60,244 nt of DNA from Bifidobacterium breve (GTDB lineage Bacteria > Actinomycetota > Acidimicrobiia > IMCC26256 > JAENVU01): the NCBI GenBank assembly GCA_945865605.1, contig CAMBEL010000009.1, positions 1 through 60,244 on the forward strand, read 5' to 3'. Under the pieces are notes generated by a model. That model was not told the origin of the DNA and did not search any database. It saw only the letters and a program-made list of their open reading frames with translations. This document shows, piece by piece, positions 34,269 through 43,036 of the stretch (positions within the stretch are counted from its first letter, which is position 1; each line of letters opens with the position of its first letter). The position numbers and the translations under genes were made by a program.

Positions 34269-35104
34269 GCGATGAAGGGGTCCGTTCCCCGGTTGCCCGC
34301 CTTCCAAGATGCAAAGGGCATCTCGGGTTTGCCAGCCGGTTGCACGATGGTGGGAACAAACGCGCCCTCGACGACATTCGCGGCGAGCACCTTTAAACGC
34401 TTGCCATCTGTTTCTATCCAAGCGCCCGGTCGCGGATTACCTGCACGGACTACACGCACGTTGTGATCTGGGGGCATCATCAGATTCAATCTGAACTCGT
34501 CGACAGACAGTTTGGGTGCGTGCTGTGGCACACCGGTCTGGGGATCAGGTGTCGCCACTCCTACGAGCGGCAACGTTCGCAGCAACAGTTCTATGCCAAG
34601 TGTTACGAGTCGCGCCGTCAACTCGCCAGCGGATTCGTCAATTCGTATGGCCGTTGTTTCGCGTGCGTACACGGGCCCTGTGTCGAGTCCTTCATCTAGC
34701 AACATGACGCATACCCCGGTACTTGGATCATCGGCAAGGATCGCTCGCTCAACGGGAGCAGCTCCGCGCCATCGGGGCAACAACGAGAAGTGCACATTTA
34801 GGAATCCGAGTGGGAGCGAATCAAGAAGTGCTTTAGGCAGCAACTGCCCAAATGCAACGACGATCGCAAGATCGGCCTCACTCGACTTAACGCGATCGGC
34901 TACTTCTATTGCGCGCTCCGGTGTTGCAACGGCAAGCCCGCGTTCAATCGCGGCCGCCTTCACGGGACTCGGCGAAAGCCCGGGTCCGCGACTGCGCTTC
35001 CGATCGGGTTGCGTGACAACTAACGAAATCTCGTGACCTGCATCCAGCAATGCAAGCATCGGTTGAACGGACTCGTTCGGCGTACCGAGGTAGACGAGTC
35101 TCAA
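34265..35104 (-). CDS. fmt: Methionyl-tRNA formyltransferase
   Basis: 279 aa enzyme that formylates initiator Met-tRNA. The N-terminal domain begins MRLVYLGTPNESVQPMLALL and contains GFLNVHFSLLPRWRGAAPVE, with the catalytic Asn, His and following loop. The C-terminal OB-fold is compact, which makes the protein about 30 residues shorter than E. coli Fmt. It lies one base after def, its functional partner. Confidence 0.95.
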   Translation of the reverse strand: MRLVYLGTPNESVQPMLALLDAGHEISLVVTQPDRKRSRGPGLSPSPVKAAAIERGLAVATPERAIEVADRVKSSEADLAIVVAFGQLLPKALLDSLPLGFLNVHFSLLPRWRGAAPVERAILADDPSTGVCVMLLDEGLDTGPVYARETTAIRIDESAGELTARLVTLGIELLLRTLPLVGVATPDPQTGVPQHAPKLSVDEFRLNLMMPPDHNVRVVRAGNPRPGAWIETDGKRLKVLAANVVEGAFVPTIVQPAGKPEMPFASWKAGNRGTDPFIA

Positions 35105-35105
35105 A

Positions 35106-35633
35106 CTAAAGCCGGCGATGGCGTCTGCCGCGTGGAACTTGTATTTTACTCAGGTCCTGTTCACGTATCTGCTTCAACGCCTTTTTCCGTTCATCCGGAT
35201 CAAGGCGATCGAGCATCAGCGTGCCATTGAGATGATCTAGTTCGTGTTGCAACACGCGACTCAGAATGTCATCAGCTTCGACTACTACCGCATTGCCTTC
35301 GGAGTCGAGGCCGCTCATCGTCACACGTTCGGGGCGCACTATTTCGAAATAGAACCCCGGTATCGAAAGACACCCTTCGTCATATGCACACTCACCAGAT
35401 TGGTCAACTATTTCCGGATTTATGAGCGCTTGTGGTCCATCTCCCACGTCGTAGGTGAACAACTGCTTTTGAACACCGACCTGCGGTGCGGCCAAACCGG
35501 CGCCGCGAGAGACATCCATCGTCACGTACATCGTGGCGACCAGCCGAGCGAGTCCGCCGTCTATCTCAGTGACCTTCTTGGCCGGAACGCGCAATACGGG
35601 GTCGCCGAAGATTCGGATTGAAAAAGCAGTCAC
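35106..35633 (-). CDS. def: Peptide deformylase
   Basis: 175 aa metalloprotease that removes the N-formyl group from nascent proteins. All three motifs are intact: GLAAPQVG, EGCLSIPG (metal Cys) and QHELDHLNG (two metal His and catalytic Glu). The EGCLSIPG form is typical of type I and actinobacterial enzymes. It lies between priA and fmt, 26 bp after priA. Confidence 0.96.
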   Translation of the reverse strand: MTAFSIRIFGDPVLRVPAKKVTEIDGGLARLVATMYVTMDVSRGAGLAAPQVGVQKQLFTYDVGDGPQALINPEIVDQSGECAYDEGCLSIPGFYFEIVRPERVTMSGLDSEGNAVVVEADDILSRVLQHELDHLNGTLMLDRLDPDERKKALKQIREQDLSKIQVPRGRRHRRL

Positions 35634-35659
35634 AACAACATGTTACAGGCGGCGCCTTC

Positions 35660-37456
35660 TCAGACTCTCGGCGGATCCACGGCGATGCGTAACCGCCCTT
35701 CAGCACGACCTACTGGTGACCCAAGTACCAAGGCATCTGCTAGTTCCATGTCGGACATAGCGTGCAAGAGGGCCCTCTGGCCGGTGGCGGTTTCCGTAGG
35801 CCCGAGAACCAATATTTCGCTCGGCAAGTTCGCGAGCAACGCCATAACTGCGGCACTCGACCCACTCACCTCAGCCAATGCGCCGAAAGGTGGGTAAGAA
35901 ACCTCACGCCGCCTCTCGGTTTCATTTTCTAGAAGGCGCGTCGGATCACCGGTTAGCGCAACATCGATCACTTCATGTTGCGGCAACCGCGTCTGGATTA
36001 GGAGCCTGCCGTTGCCGTTGCGAGGACCAAGCAAGCGAGCCGCTCTTGCTAGCAGTGCAACGGCTTGCGGCGCAGCCCGATATCTGTGAGCTGCGAGTTC
36101 CTGATCCAAGTCCAGGAACGCTGCAAGAAGTAACGGTCGACCGGGCGGCAACCTATGCAACACAGCCTCTGTTCCCATTAGTACGGGGACATCTGGCACA
36201 TCGTCTGTCGCTGCTTCCACCGCAACAACTTCGGATCGCGGCAACAGAAGAGCAAGGTCGTCACGAAGCCTCGAAATTCCGACCCTGCGTGCTCGCATAC
36301 GCGTTCCGTGACAGCCAAGACAGATCATTGGGCGAACGGTGCCACATTGGGGACACGACAAGCGCGCTGACACGAGGCCGCGTTCGGTACCACGTTCGCC
36401 TTCGACCACAGCCGAATTGCATCGTTCACAAACAGCTAGCGAGTCACATGAAAAGCAGGTGAGCTGACGTGCGCGCCCTTTTCGATTGACGATACAAATG
36501 GCGCGTCCACCGGCATCAACTGCACGATGTAGTGCTCTAGCGAGTCGTTCCGATAGAAGAGCGGTTCCCGGTGGCTCTTCGCGCAGGTCCACAACCTCTA
36601 GTTGAGGCCAGCCATTGCGCTCTTGAATTGCTGGCGGCCGAACGGGATCACCTGCAATGGCTATCGCTTCCAACGATGGCACCACCCCAACCAACGTTAG
36701 GGATGCACCCGAACGCGACGCACGCATCGCAGCGACATCACGGGCATTCCAAGTAGGTGATCGTTCCTCTTGCAGTCCCTCGTCGCCTTCGTCAAGGACA
36801 ATCACGCTCGCTAGATCTGGCACGGGTACCCAAATCGCGGTGCGACCGCCGATCACCACGCACCTCCCTGTCCGTGCATCGCTCCAGGCCCGCGTGCGTT
36901 GTGCTGCCGATTCACCCGAGTGCATTAAAAGCGCCGTGTGCCCTGCACGCTCTAGATACTTGACCAATGAACCGACCCGGCTGTCGTCTGGCACGATCAC
37001 TATCGTCGATCCCGTTGTGGCAATTCGGTCTGCCACAAGTTCCCTGCGGTCGGCAGCGGGAGGCCACGCAAGGACTTCGCGCCGAGAGCTACCAAGATCG
37101 AATGTGTTTCCAGATGATGGCCATGGCGCGCGCACGGCGTTGGGCGGCGATGCTGCGCGCATGAACGCGACTGGCGTCCCTGCCCAGCGCCACGCTGCCC
37201 ACTCGCATAAGGAGATCACATCAGCCGGTGGACCCGCTCCGACCACTTTGCCCACTGGAAGCAGCCGTTGCGGATCTGCGATGGTCGCAACATCTATAGC
37301 CGTGACCCAGCCGCGCACACTTCTTCCCTGCAATGGCACGCGCACGATTGTGCCGACCTGAATTTCGGCATGCAGCGGGTCGGGAACTAGGTAATCGAAC
37401 TCACGAGCAACCGCCGGAAGATCCGGCCGCACCCGACAAATACTCTCCCCAAGCAT
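35660..37456 (-). CDS. priA: PriA-like primosomal protein lacking helicase motifs
   Basis: About 598 aa. The N-terminal 3'-binding domain (FDYLVPDPLHAEIQVGTIV) and the zinc cluster (CFSCDSLAVCERCNSA, then CPQCGTVRPMICLGCHG) are clear. The Walker A site is gone: where GxGKT is expected the chain reads ATTGSTIVIVPDD, and the DEAH box is DEGDE. It should therefore bind DNA forks without ATP-driven unwinding, as described for other actinobacterial PriA proteins. The ATG at 37456 directly follows the palindrome at 37457-37501; a GTG at 37465 would lie inside it. Confidence 0.85.
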   Translation of the reverse strand: MLGESICRVRPDLPAVAREFDYLVPDPLHAEIQVGTIVRVPLQGRSVRGWVTAIDVATIADPQRLLPVGKVVGAGPPADVISLCEWAAWRWAGTPVAFMRAASPPNAVRAPWPSSGNTFDLGSSRREVLAWPPAADRRELVADRIATTGSTIVIVPDDSRVGSLVKYLERAGHTALLMHSGESAAQRTRAWSDARTGRCVVIGGRTAIWVPVPDLASVIVLDEGDEGLQEERSPTWNARDVAAMRASRSGASLTLVGVVPSLEAIAIAGDPVRPPAIQERNGWPQLEVVDLREEPPGTALLSERLARALHRAVDAGGRAICIVNRKGRARQLTCFSCDSLAVCERCNSAVVEGERGTERGLVSARLSCPQCGTVRPMICLGCHGTRMRARRVGISRLRDDLALLLPRSEVVAVEAATDDVPDVPVLMGTEAVLHRLPPGRPLLLAAFLDLDQELAAHRYRAAPQAVALLARAARLLGPRNGNGRLLIQTRLPQHEVIDVALTGDPTRLLENETERRREVSYPPFGALAEVSGSSAAVMALLANLPSEILVLGPTETATGQRALLHAMSDMELADALVLGSPVGRAEGRLRIAVDPPRV

Positions 37457-37501
37457 TCTCGGCACGTTAGAGGCTCTTATAGGGCCCGGAACGTGCCGAG
37501 A
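37457..37501. repeat. 45-bp palindromic element, copy 2, between metK and priA
   Basis: The 12-bp arms TCTCGGCACGTT (37457-37468) and AACGTGCCGAGA (37490-37501) are identical to those of the copy at 15922-15966. The 21-base core matches that copy at 15 positions, including TTATAGGG. Here it fills nearly the whole 51-bp gap inside an operon, six bases after the metK stop and immediately before the priA ATG. It lacks a downstream T-run on the minus strand. Confidence 0.9.
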
Positions 37502-37507
37502 TCGGTT

Positions 37508-38701
37508 TTAGGCGACCGCTTCGGCTGCCTTTCGGAATGCATCGGCTTGGTCTGTGCTCTCCCACGTGAAGTCTCGTTCCGGACGACCGAAGTGTCCATA
37601 GGCCGCTGTGCGCTTGAAGATCGGCCTCCGCAGGTCGAGCCGTTCGATGATCGCCGCTGGGCGTAGGTCGAAGTGCTCTTGCACGAGTCCAGCAAGTCGT
37701 TCCGGCGCAATCTCCGAAGTACCAAAAGTCTCAACCATGATCGACACCGGACGCGCTACGCCGATCGCATAGGCAACTTGCACCTCACACCGCGTGGCTA
37801 CGCCAGCCGCAACAATGTTCTTTGCGGCATGCCGAGCCGCGTATGCCGCCGACCTGTCTACTTTCGTTGGGTCCTTGCCGCTGAACGCCCCGCCGCCGTG
37901 ACGCGCCATTCCGCCGTAAGTGTCGACAATGATCTTGCGTCCCGTTAGGCCACAATCGGCGTGTGGGCCGCCAAGCACGAAGTTGCCTGTCGGATTACAA
38001 AGAACTTCGAAGTCATCCCCAATAAACTGCTCAGGGACAAGCGGCCTAATCACGTGCTCGATTAAGTCGGGCTTGATTGTGCCTTCGATGTCGATATCTG
38101 GACCATGTTGGGTAGAGATGAGCACTGTCGAAAGTCGCGTCGGCCTGTTGTTCTCGTATGCGATCGAAACCTGCGTCTTACCATCGGGTCGCAAATATGG
38201 GAGCAGGCCGGTCTTGCGAACTTCGGCCAAGCGGAATGCCAACTTGTGCGCGAGCCAGATGGGCATTGGCATTAGGTCATCAGTCTCGTCACACGCGTAA
38301 CCGAACATCATTCCCTGGTCGCCAGCGCCAACCTCGTCGAAGTGGTCGCCAGTTCCCGCGCGCTGCTCTACTGCCTTGTCGACGCCCATCGCAATGTCGG
38401 GCGACTGCTCGTCAATCGACGTAATCACGCCACACGTGTTGGCGTCGAACCCGAATGACTCACGGTCGTAACCAATGCCACGAACCGTGTCACGCACGAC
38501 GCGCGGGATGTCGACATGAGCGCTGGTGCTGATTTCACCCGCAACCACGACGAGTCCCGTCGTAACCAGCGATTCACACGCGACCCGGCTATTCGGGTCT
38601 TCTTCGAAAATAGCATCAAGGACGGCGTCCGAAATCTGGTCGCACATCTTGTCTGGATGGCCTTCAGTGACCGACTCGGAGGTAAACGTGAACGTACTCA
38701 A
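37508..38701 (-). CDS. metK: S-adenosylmethionine synthetase
   Basis: 397 aa enzyme making SAM from methionine and ATP. Motifs are [18 protein letters not shown], the [12 protein letters not shown] hexapeptide region and the P-loop-like [16 protein letters not shown]. Length is normal. The ATG overlaps the coaBC stop by four bases, so no SAM riboswitch can precede it. The methylases in the window (rsmB, the TrmH-like gene) would use its product. Confidence 0.97.
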   Translation of the reverse strand: MSTFTFTSESVTEGHPDKMCDQISDAVLDAIFEEDPNSRVACESLVTTGLVVVAGEISTSAHVDIPRVVRDTVRGIGYDRESFGFDANTCGVITSIDEQSPDIAMGVDKAVEQRAGTGDHFDEVGAGDQGMMFGYACDETDDLMPMPIWLAHKLAFRLAEVRKTGLLPYLRPDGKTQVSIAYENNRPTRLSTVLISTQHGPDIDIEGTIKPDLIEHVIRPLVPEQFIGDDFEVLCNPTGNFVLGGPHADCGLTGRKIIVDTYGGMARHGGGAFSGKDPTKVDRSAAYAARHAAKNIVAAGVATRCEVQVAYAIGVARPVSIMVETFGTSEIAPERLAGLVQEHFDLRPAAIIERLDLRRPIFKRTAAYGHFGRPERDFTWESTDQADAFRKAAEAVA

Positions 38702-39948
38702 TGTTGCTCCTTGATTAGTTCGGTTCGGCCGAGACGCTCGGCTACTCGATCCCAGATGACACCAGCCAGCGCCATCTTTGTTATGAGGGGTGTTTCTTCT
38801 TTAGCACCCGACGAGTCAAGCAGGAGTGCCCTGTTGGTGTCGACTTCGAACCCGGCGTCGGTACCACTCACATCGTTCGCAACCATTAGATCAACATGTT
38901 TACGGAGCATCTTGTCTGCAGCGTGTTCGGCCAGATTGTCTGTCTCTGCAGCAAATCCAACGAGCACCTGCGCCACTTTGCATGCGCCCAACTCGGCCAA
39001 GATATCTTCCGTAGGTTCCAACACAATTTCGGGAACACCATCGTTCTTCTTCAACTTATCGAAAGCGACCGCCTTCGGCCGGAAGTCGGCGACCGCCGCT
39101 GCCATAACAACAACATCGGCTGCATCAAATTGAGACATGACAGCTTGATGCATTTCCTGCGCGGTCTCAACGCGAATGATCTGCATCCCACTCGTAACAG
39201 CAGCTGCAGTTGTCGTCACCAACGTCACGGACGCGCCTCGCTGTGCCGCAACGGCAGCAACCGCGTATCCCATCTTTCCAGAAGAGCGGTTGCCAACAAA
39301 GCGCACAGGGTCAATCGCTTCGCGGGTACCTCCAGCGGTCACTAGAACTCGCAGTCCGGCTAGATCACGGCCACGCGCGAGCAGTTCCGAAGCCGCTTCG
39401 ACGATGCGATCGAGGCCGGCGAGACGACCTTGTCCTACATCGCCTCCCGCAAGACGCCCTGATTCAGGGTCAATGATGTGAACACCTCGACGACGCAGCG
39501 TTGCGATGTTCTCTTGTACCGCCACGTGTTCCCACATCTCGGTATGCATTGCCGGCGCCATAAGCACAGGAGCCCGGGTCGCCAATAGCGTCGCCGACAG
39601 CAAGTCGTCGGAAATTCCGGCCGCGTATTTGCCGATGATTTTTGCAGTCGCCGGAACTACCACGATTAAGTCAGCGCTCTGCCCGAGACGTGTGTGCGGA
39701 ATCGGCTCCCCTCCGTCGGAACCACTGAAGAGGTTCGTGCAAGCCGGCTCCGAAGCAAGAGCCGAGAACGTCAACGCTCCAACAAATCGTTGCGCATCAT
39801 CGGTGAGTACTGGAATTACGTGCGCGCCAGCGTCTACCAAGAGTCGGCATAACTCGACGGCTTTATAACTCGCGATTCCACCCGACACCGCAAGAACGAT
39901 TCGGCGACCGTCCAAGACCGCCCCGACGGGCGCGTTGTCTGCTGACAT
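38698..39948 (-). CDS. coaBC: Phosphopantothenoylcysteine decarboxylase / phosphopantothenate-cysteine ligase
   Basis: 416 aa bifunctional enzyme of coenzyme A synthesis. The N-terminal flavoprotein CoaC starts [20 protein letters not shown] and has [10 protein letters not shown], the actinobacterial form of the PxMNxxMW motif. The CoaB ligase half follows ([20 protein letters not shown], then SSGKMGYA), and KLKKNDG carries the catalytic lysine region. It lies seven bases after rpoZ and overlaps metK by four. Confidence 0.96.
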   Translation of the reverse strand: MSADNAPVGAVLDGRRIVLAVSGGIASYKAVELCRLLVDAGAHVIPVLTDDAQRFVGALTFSALASEPACTNLFSGSDGGEPIPHTRLGQSADLIVVVPATAKIIGKYAAGISDDLLSATLLATRAPVLMAPAMHTEMWEHVAVQENIATLRRRGVHIIDPESGRLAGGDVGQGRLAGLDRIVEAASELLARGRDLAGLRVLVTAGGTREAIDPVRFVGNRSSGKMGYAVAAVAAQRGASVTLVTTTAAAVTSGMQIIRVETAQEMHQAVMSQFDAADVVVMAAAVADFRPKAVAFDKLKKNDGVPEIVLEPTEDILAELGACKVAQVLVGFAAETDNLAEHAADKMLRKHVDLMVANDVSGTDAGFEVDTNRALLLDSSGAKEETPLITKMALAGVIWDRVAERLGRTELIKEQH

Positions 39949-39955
39949 TTAGCGC

Positions 39956-40288
39956 TTAGCCGGCGTCCGGCCCGTCGACAGCCTCGACCGACTCTGTTTC
40001 GTCGGCCGCAACCGCATCCGCTTCTGCTTCCACCTCTGGAACCGGAGGGTCAGCCTTAACGATCTTGCCCTGCTCGATTTCTTCGAGGGCGATCGAAAGC
40101 GGTTTGCGGGACACCGAAGTCACCTGTGGCGGAACGATCTTGCCAAGCCCTTCACCTAAGTGGTTGTAGTAGTCATTGATCTCACGGGCTCGCGTGGCCG
40201 CAAGTGTCACGAGGGTGAACTTCGAGTCCTCGCGCTCGAGCAGGTTTTCAATGCGGGGCTCGGTGAGCGAGGCGCGGCGTTCTGACAT
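39956..40288 (-). CDS. rpoZ: RNA polymerase omega subunit
   Basis: 110 aa subunit that helps fold and stabilise the beta-prime subunit. The core RIENLLEREDSKFTLVTLAA and TRAREINDYYNHLGEGLG is typical of actinobacterial omega. SIALEEIEQGKI follows and the C-terminus is an acidic tail rich in Glu and Ala. The ATG at 40288 is used; a TTG lies just upstream. It sits between gmk and coaBC, as in many actinobacteria. Confidence 0.94.
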   Translation of the reverse strand: MSERRASLTEPRIENLLEREDSKFTLVTLAATRAREINDYYNHLGEGLGKIVPPQVTSVSRKPLSIALEEIEQGKIVKADPPVPEVEAEADAVAADETESVEAVDGPDAG

Positions 40289-40337
40289 CAAATTGCTCCT
40301 ACGGATAGACGACTAATACAACTAGATGATGCCTCGT

Positions 40338-40361
40338 AACTTCCCGCTTGTGTCGGGAGTT
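40338..40361. other. Stem-loop between gmk and rpoZ
   Basis: Eight base pairs (AACT with a bulged T, then CCCG, pairing with CGGGAGTT) close a seven-base loop directly at the gmk stop. No U-run follows, so it may be a processing or stabilising hairpin rather than a terminator. Confidence 0.35.
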
Positions 40362-40930
40362 TAGAGCGCACCGTCCTGCATACGACGAGCCATCAGGATA
40401 GCAGCGACAGCTTGAGCCGCTCGTTCTGGGTCATCATTGATCACCACTTCATCGAAGTGATCCATCAACGCTTCTTCTTCGGCCGCTGTAGCCAAACGGC
40501 GATCTATCTGTTCGTCATCATCGGCTCCACGGCCTACAAGTCGCTCCCGTTGGGCATCTGGCGAAGGAGCCCTGAGGAACACCAGAACCGCCTCTGGAAT
40601 GGACGTACGCACCGCCAAAGCTCCTTGCACATCGACCTCCAACAAGATGTCTCCACCTGAAGCAAGCCTCTCCAAAACCGCCGCCTTCGGAGTGCCTTTT
40701 GACTGCCCATACACCTCGAAGGATTCGATAAACCCTCCGGCCTCCCGCATTGCATCGAATTCATCGCGTCCCATGAAGAAGTAGTCGTCGCCTTCAACCT
40801 CGCCTGGGCGCGGAGGTCGCGTGGTGGCGCTAACCGACCAGGCGAGGCCAGGCTCACGCGACAGCAATAGCTTGCCAATCGTCCCTTTACCCACGCCCGA
40901 TGGACCTGCGATGACCAAGAGGATGCCCAC
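40361..40930 (-). CDS. gmk: Guanylate kinase
   Basis: 189 aa kinase that converts GMP to GDP. The P-loop GPSGVGKGT is near the N-terminus, followed by the GMP-binding segment TTRPPRPGEVEGDDYFFM and DILLEVDVQGA. The GTG at 40930 gives the usual short N-terminus (GILLVIAGPSG). A TTG at 40969 overlapping mihF is the alternative. Neighbours mihF and rpoZ support the assignment. Confidence 0.95.
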   Translation of the reverse strand: MGILLVIAGPSGVGKGTIGKLLLSREPGLAWSVSATTRPPRPGEVEGDDYFFMGRDEFDAMREAGGFIESFEVYGQSKGTPKAAVLERLASGGDILLEVDVQGALAVRTSIPEAVLVFLRAPSPDAQRERLVGRGADDDEQIDRRLATAAEEEALMDHFDEVVINDDPERAAQAVAAILMARRMQDGAL

Positions 40931-40955
40931 GGGTTCGACGGCCGCTACGACGCGG

Positions 40956-41276
40956 CTACTGCTGTCCAAACTCGGATAGCAGCGCAGCACGTTGCTTCGT
41001 GCCCAAACCTCGGAGTCGGCGGCTCTCACTGATCTCCAGGTCACTCATAATCCGACGGGCGCGTACCTTGCCAACGCCCGGCATCGATTCCAACACACTG
41101 ACGACCTTTAACTTCGCCAACACATCGTCGGTATCGCTTTGAGTGAAGAGATCCTTCAGGCTCAACCGATTCAACTTCAGGCGCTGCTTCACTTCGGCGC
41201 GAACTCGACGGGCATACGCTGCCTTCTCGAGTGCAGCCAGACGCTGCTCAGGTGTGAGCGTCGGCGGGAGCGGCAT
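40956..41276 (-). CDS. mihF: Actinobacterial integration host factor
   Basis: 106 aa basic DNA-binding protein, unrelated to enterobacterial HU/IHF. The helix-two-turn-helix core VSVLESMPGVGKVRARRIMS and LGTKQRAALLSEF matches mycobacterial mIHF. The start at 41276 is fixed by a GGAGG eight bases upstream. It is essential for nucleoid structure and phage integration in mycobacteria. It lies between pyrF and gmk, the usual place. Confidence 0.93.
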   Translation of the reverse strand: MPLPPTLTPEQRLAALEKAAYARRVRAEVKQRLKLNRLSLKDLFTQSDTDDVLAKLKVVSVLESMPGVGKVRARRIMSDLEISESRRLRGLGTKQRAALLSEFGQQ

Positions 41277-41328
41277 TTGTAAGGACCTCCAGAGAACATC
41301 GGAACGTCGGAACTTCGTCGGGCGGCCG

Positions 41329-41334
41329 AGTATA
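41329..41334 (-). promoter_or_regulatory. Candidate -10 box upstream of mihF
   Basis: TATACT lies in the 90-bp gap between pyrF and mihF, about 53 bases before the mihF ATG. TTGCAA occurs 14 bases upstream, which is too close to be an ideal -35. The gap size and this box suggest that mihF and gmk can be expressed apart from the pyr genes. Confidence 0.35.
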
Positions 41335-41366
41335 GGCAACCCGCGGTGTTGCAACTTTAGGACAAC

Positions 41367-42056
41367 TCAGTTCCCGGTCAATCCCTCTGCAACCTCAGAG
41401 GCAACTCGACTCGCCGCTTCCTCCGGATCATCGGCGCCCGTGACCGCCCGACCAATAACCAACCAATCGGCCCCCGCCCTTGCCGCATCCGCGGGCGTGA
41501 ACACTCGAACCTGATCCTGTGCATCAGTGCCGGCAAATCGAATCCCAGGCACAAGAGTTTTAAGCCCAGCACCATGGGCGTACTTGATCTCCGCTCCCGA
41601 GCAAACAACACCGTCACAGCCGGAAGTCCGCGCCATTTCCAACCGTGTTGCGAAGGCAGAGGTATCACTTTCCGAAGTTAGGACGGTTACGGCAAGTGTT
41701 ATGGGCGGCGCACACCCTGCATCCCTCGCGCCCTCGTGGGCGCCGGCGACAAATGCGCGAAGCATCGATTCACCGCCTGCTGCGTGGGCATTCATAATTT
41801 CAACGCCATGACGAGCATGGGCGCGGGCGGCGCGTTCGACGGTGTTCGGGATGTCATGAAGTTTCAAGTCGCAGAAGACCGCTAGCCCCAGCGAATGCAT
41901 CCGATCGAATGCCGTGGGCCCTGCATCCGCGTATAACTCGTGGCCAACCTTTGCCACTCCAAACCAAGGCGAGATCCGTCGCACTACCTCTTCAGCCGCA
42001 GCGAGATCCCCGACATCTAGCGCTACCACCAAACGATCGCGGACGTTTTCTCCCAT
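41367..42056 (-). CDS. pyrF: Orotidine 5'-phosphate decarboxylase
   Basis: 229 aa TIM-barrel enzyme forming UMP from OMP. DRLVVALDVGDLAAAEEVV opens the barrel, and FCDLKLHDIPNTVERAARAH carries the DxKxxD catalytic array. The C-terminal phosphate loop is in ADWLVIGRAVTGADDP. It is the E. coli-type short enzyme rather than the longer mycobacterial form. The ATG overlaps the pyrD stop (TGATG). Confidence 0.95.
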   Translation of the reverse strand: MGENVRDRLVVALDVGDLAAAEEVVRRISPWFGVAKVGHELYADAGPTAFDRMHSLGLAVFCDLKLHDIPNTVERAARAHARHGVEIMNAHAAGGESMLRAFVAGAHEGARDAGCAPPITLAVTVLTSESDTSAFATRLEMARTSGCDGVVCSGAEIKYAHGAGLKTLVPGIRFAGTDAQDQVRVFTPADAARAGADWLVIGRAVTGADDPEEAASRVASEVAEGLTGN

Positions 42057-43015
42057 CAGACCCCTTCTCCGTTTATCGCTCCCGTTAGTGCGGCCACACG
42101 ATCGATGCCGTTCTGCCCACACCATTCCAACAACTCATCATGAATCCGCAACATTGCTCTCGGGTCGCGAAAACTTGCTGTCCCTACACCGACTGCACAT
42201 GCGCCGGCCAACAACATCTCGACGGCATCACGACCACATGACACTCCCCCGGTACCAATGATCGGCACGCCGGGCAGCGCCTGCGCTACATCGTGAACCG
42301 CTCGCAACGCGATGGGCTTAATCGGCGGACCCGACAATCCACCATTTCCGGCGCCGAGCACAGGCCTGCGCGTCCCTGCATCAATAGCGAAACCGACGAG
42401 CGTATTGATCGTCGTTAGCCCGTCCGCACCAGCATCCATAGCGCTACCAGCCACCTCGACAAGTTCGGCAGTGTTCGGCGACAACTTTGCAAGCAAAGGC
42501 AGACCTAGGCCGCATTGCGCCACCGAATCGACCACCACTCGTGTCGCTTCGCACGAGTGCGCGAATACGCGAGCCCTATCTTCCAGATTGGGACAACTCA
42601 CATTTATTTCAATCGCCACTAGTTCGGTAACGGCCGGTGCCAATAACTTCGCTGCGTCAACAAACTCCGACACGGTACGCCCCCAGATAGAGACGATTAC
42701 GCGCGCTCCACGTGACCTCAATGCGGGTAGCTCCACATCTATCCAATGCGCGACACCAGGACCCTGAAGGCCAACTGAATTCAGCATTCCTCCACCCGGA
42801 GAGGGGTGAAGGCGTGGAGCTGGATTGCCAGGCCATTCAAAACTCGCTAGCGACTTTGTTGTTACGGCGCCAAGAATGCTTGGGTCGCAAACACGCGCCA
42901 CTTCGTCGCCATGGCCAAAGGTTCCCGATGCCGCAACGATCGGCCCAGGTAACTCAATTGGACCGACCCGCACCGTTGAATCTACCGACGGATTCCCAAT
43001 TCGTTTCTTTCTCAT
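42056..43015 (-). CDS. pyrD: Dihydroorotate dehydrogenase, class 1 (PyrDB-like)
   Basis: 319 aa FMN enzyme oxidising dihydroorotate to orotate. GTFGHGDEVARV, NSVGLQGPGVAHWI and the catalytic-loop region IEINVSCPNLEDR are of the soluble class 1B type, which normally pairs with the iron-sulfur flavoprotein PyrK. No pyrK lies in this operon. No N-terminal membrane helix of class 2 is present. It lies 21 bp after carB and is coupled to pyrF. Confidence 0.93.
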   Translation of the reverse strand: MRKKRIGNPSVDSTVRVGPIELPGPIVAASGTFGHGDEVARVCDPSILGAVTTKSLASFEWPGNPAPRLHPSPGGGMLNSVGLQGPGVAHWIDVELPALRSRGARVIVSIWGRTVSEFVDAAKLLAPAVTELVAIEINVSCPNLEDRARVFAHSCEATRVVVDSVAQCGLGLPLLAKLSPNTAELVEVAGSAMDAGADGLTTINTLVGFAIDAGTRRPVLGAGNGGLSGPPIKPIALRAVHDVAQALPGVPIIGTGGVSCGRDAVEMLLAGACAVGVGTASFRDPRAMLRIHDELLEWCGQNGIDRVAALTGAINGEGV

Positions 43016-43036
43016 TCGGGCTCGCCGACTGTCATC

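Noticed and set aside
37508-38701. SAM riboswitch expected before metK
   Set aside because: metK overlaps the coaBC stop by four bases, so there is no leader for an aptamer.
40289-40360. A 72-bp gap tested as a possible tRNA gene
   Set aside because: No cloverleaf or T-loop motif; it only holds a short stem-loop next to the gmk stop.
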